Shown here piece after piece: positions 41,913 to 42,254 of a stretch of DNA of 42,254 bases. The stretch comes from Leptolyngbyaceae cyanobacterium T60_A2020_046 (GTDB lineage: Bacteria; Cyanobacteriota; Cyanobacteriia; Phormidesmidales; Phormidesmidaceae). The notes beneath the pieces were generated by a model, which saw nothing but the letters and a program-made list of their open reading frames with translations, did no database searches and was not told the origin of the DNA. How positions within the stretch are numbered: the stretch's first letter is position 1; every line of letters begins with the position of its first letter. The stretch covers positions 1 to 42,254 of the forward strand of contig JACYME010000083.1 of NCBI GenBank assembly GCA_015272155.1, given 5' to 3'. The translations under genes and the position numbers were made by a program.

Positions 41913-41991
41913 AGCAAAAGACAGTCGTCTGAGAACCGTTTTGAACAGTAGCACAGACTGCGATCGCGAGAATGCCTTTTGCAACCTGAGG

Positions 41992-42148
41992 TCGGGTTAA
42001 GGCTTCAATTGCGTAAGCCCGATTCTTTGCCAGAGGCTTTCCCCGCCTCGGAGGGAAAAGGAGTGGGTTTGCCGCTGGGTTTCACCCACTCCGTTCTGCG
42101 GAAACCCTTCCCCGGGAAGGGAAAATACGGGCCAATGGCTTAACCCGA
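41992..42148. mobile_element. MITE-like inverted-repeat element
   Basis: 157 bases bounded by TCGGGTTAA (41992-42000) and TTAACCCGA (42140-42148), extended imperfectly inwards (TCGGGTTAAGSC). Inside is a perfect 9-bp hairpin GGAGTGGGT/ACCCACTCC (42060-42068, 42084-42092) flanked by TTTCCCC/CCTTCCCC runs. No coding capacity. It may be a miniature transposon or a large structured repeat; no target duplication is evident. The remaining 106 bases to the window end hold nothing recognisable. Confidence 0.5.
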
Positions 42149-42254
42149 ACTGACCTTAATGCAGGATTGTCCCGATTACCGCGTCTCACTGTTCGACCGG
42201 TTCAGGACAACGCCAGACAACACCCCCCGAATTCCCGTTTTCACAACCATTTAT

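Overview
The window comes from a cyanobacterium. HIP1 octamers (GCGATCGC) are scattered almost throughout. It carries chlorophyll synthase (chlG), a solanesyltransferase-type UbiA of the plastoquinone route, a plastid-like pyruvate dehydrogenase E2, and several families largely confined to cyanobacteria (DUF2862, the cyanobacterial nadD/Nudix pair). The base composition is GC-rich. A filamentous Leptolyngbya-like lineage is possible, but I cannot fix the genus. No rRNA, tRNA, CRISPR array or prophage was seen.

Layout. 1-97: start of an IS630-type transposase cut by the window edge. 137-4823 (minus): a NAD cluster, pncB-nadD-nrtR-nadE, whose Nudix-fold regulator has a degenerate catalytic box. 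5154-6339: ubiA-type prenyltransferase and a small unknown gene. 6651-8747 (minus): a Tat-exported PhoX phosphatase with a clear terminator and a possible Pho-box array upstream. 9269-11769: a small unknown gene, lnt, and a divergent DUF1232 gene. 12004-17334: ftsH, a 530-base gap holding a possible structured RNA, a DUF4139 gene and an M48 protease. 17403-23646: a carotenoid-type FAD oxidoreductase, DUF427, aas, a YlqD-like protein and the E2 gene. 23852-25075 is a graveyard: a broken phage-type lysozyme gene joined to a broken IS1-family transposase. 25726-31158 is a metal-chelate uptake operon (permease, ATPase, TonB receptor, binding lipoprotein) for heme, siderophore or cobalamin, preceded by a GC-rich structured leader. 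31313-37249: a class A penicillin-binding protein with a Pro/Ala tail, chlG, an ArsA-like protein with a ruined P-loop, DUF2862 and hisF. About 37730-40450 is AT-richer and HIP1-poor; it has a membrane histidine kinase without partner and broken or orphan small genes. 40518-41912 is fumC, followed by a MITE-like inverted-repeat element.

How the genes connect. The NAD genes form a salvage/synthesis unit: PncB makes nicotinate mononucleotide, NadD adenylates it, NadE amidates it to NAD, and the NrtR-like protein probably senses the pathway. PhoX belongs to phosphate scavenging. The uptake operon contains outer-membrane receptor, lipoprotein, permease and ATPase in one direction, so it is a complete import route except for TonB/ExbBD. 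The rest is mostly housekeeping. I found no convincing new multigene system. The best leads are the possible RNA near 14.2 kb, the ArsA-like protein without a P-loop, and the leader of the uptake operon.
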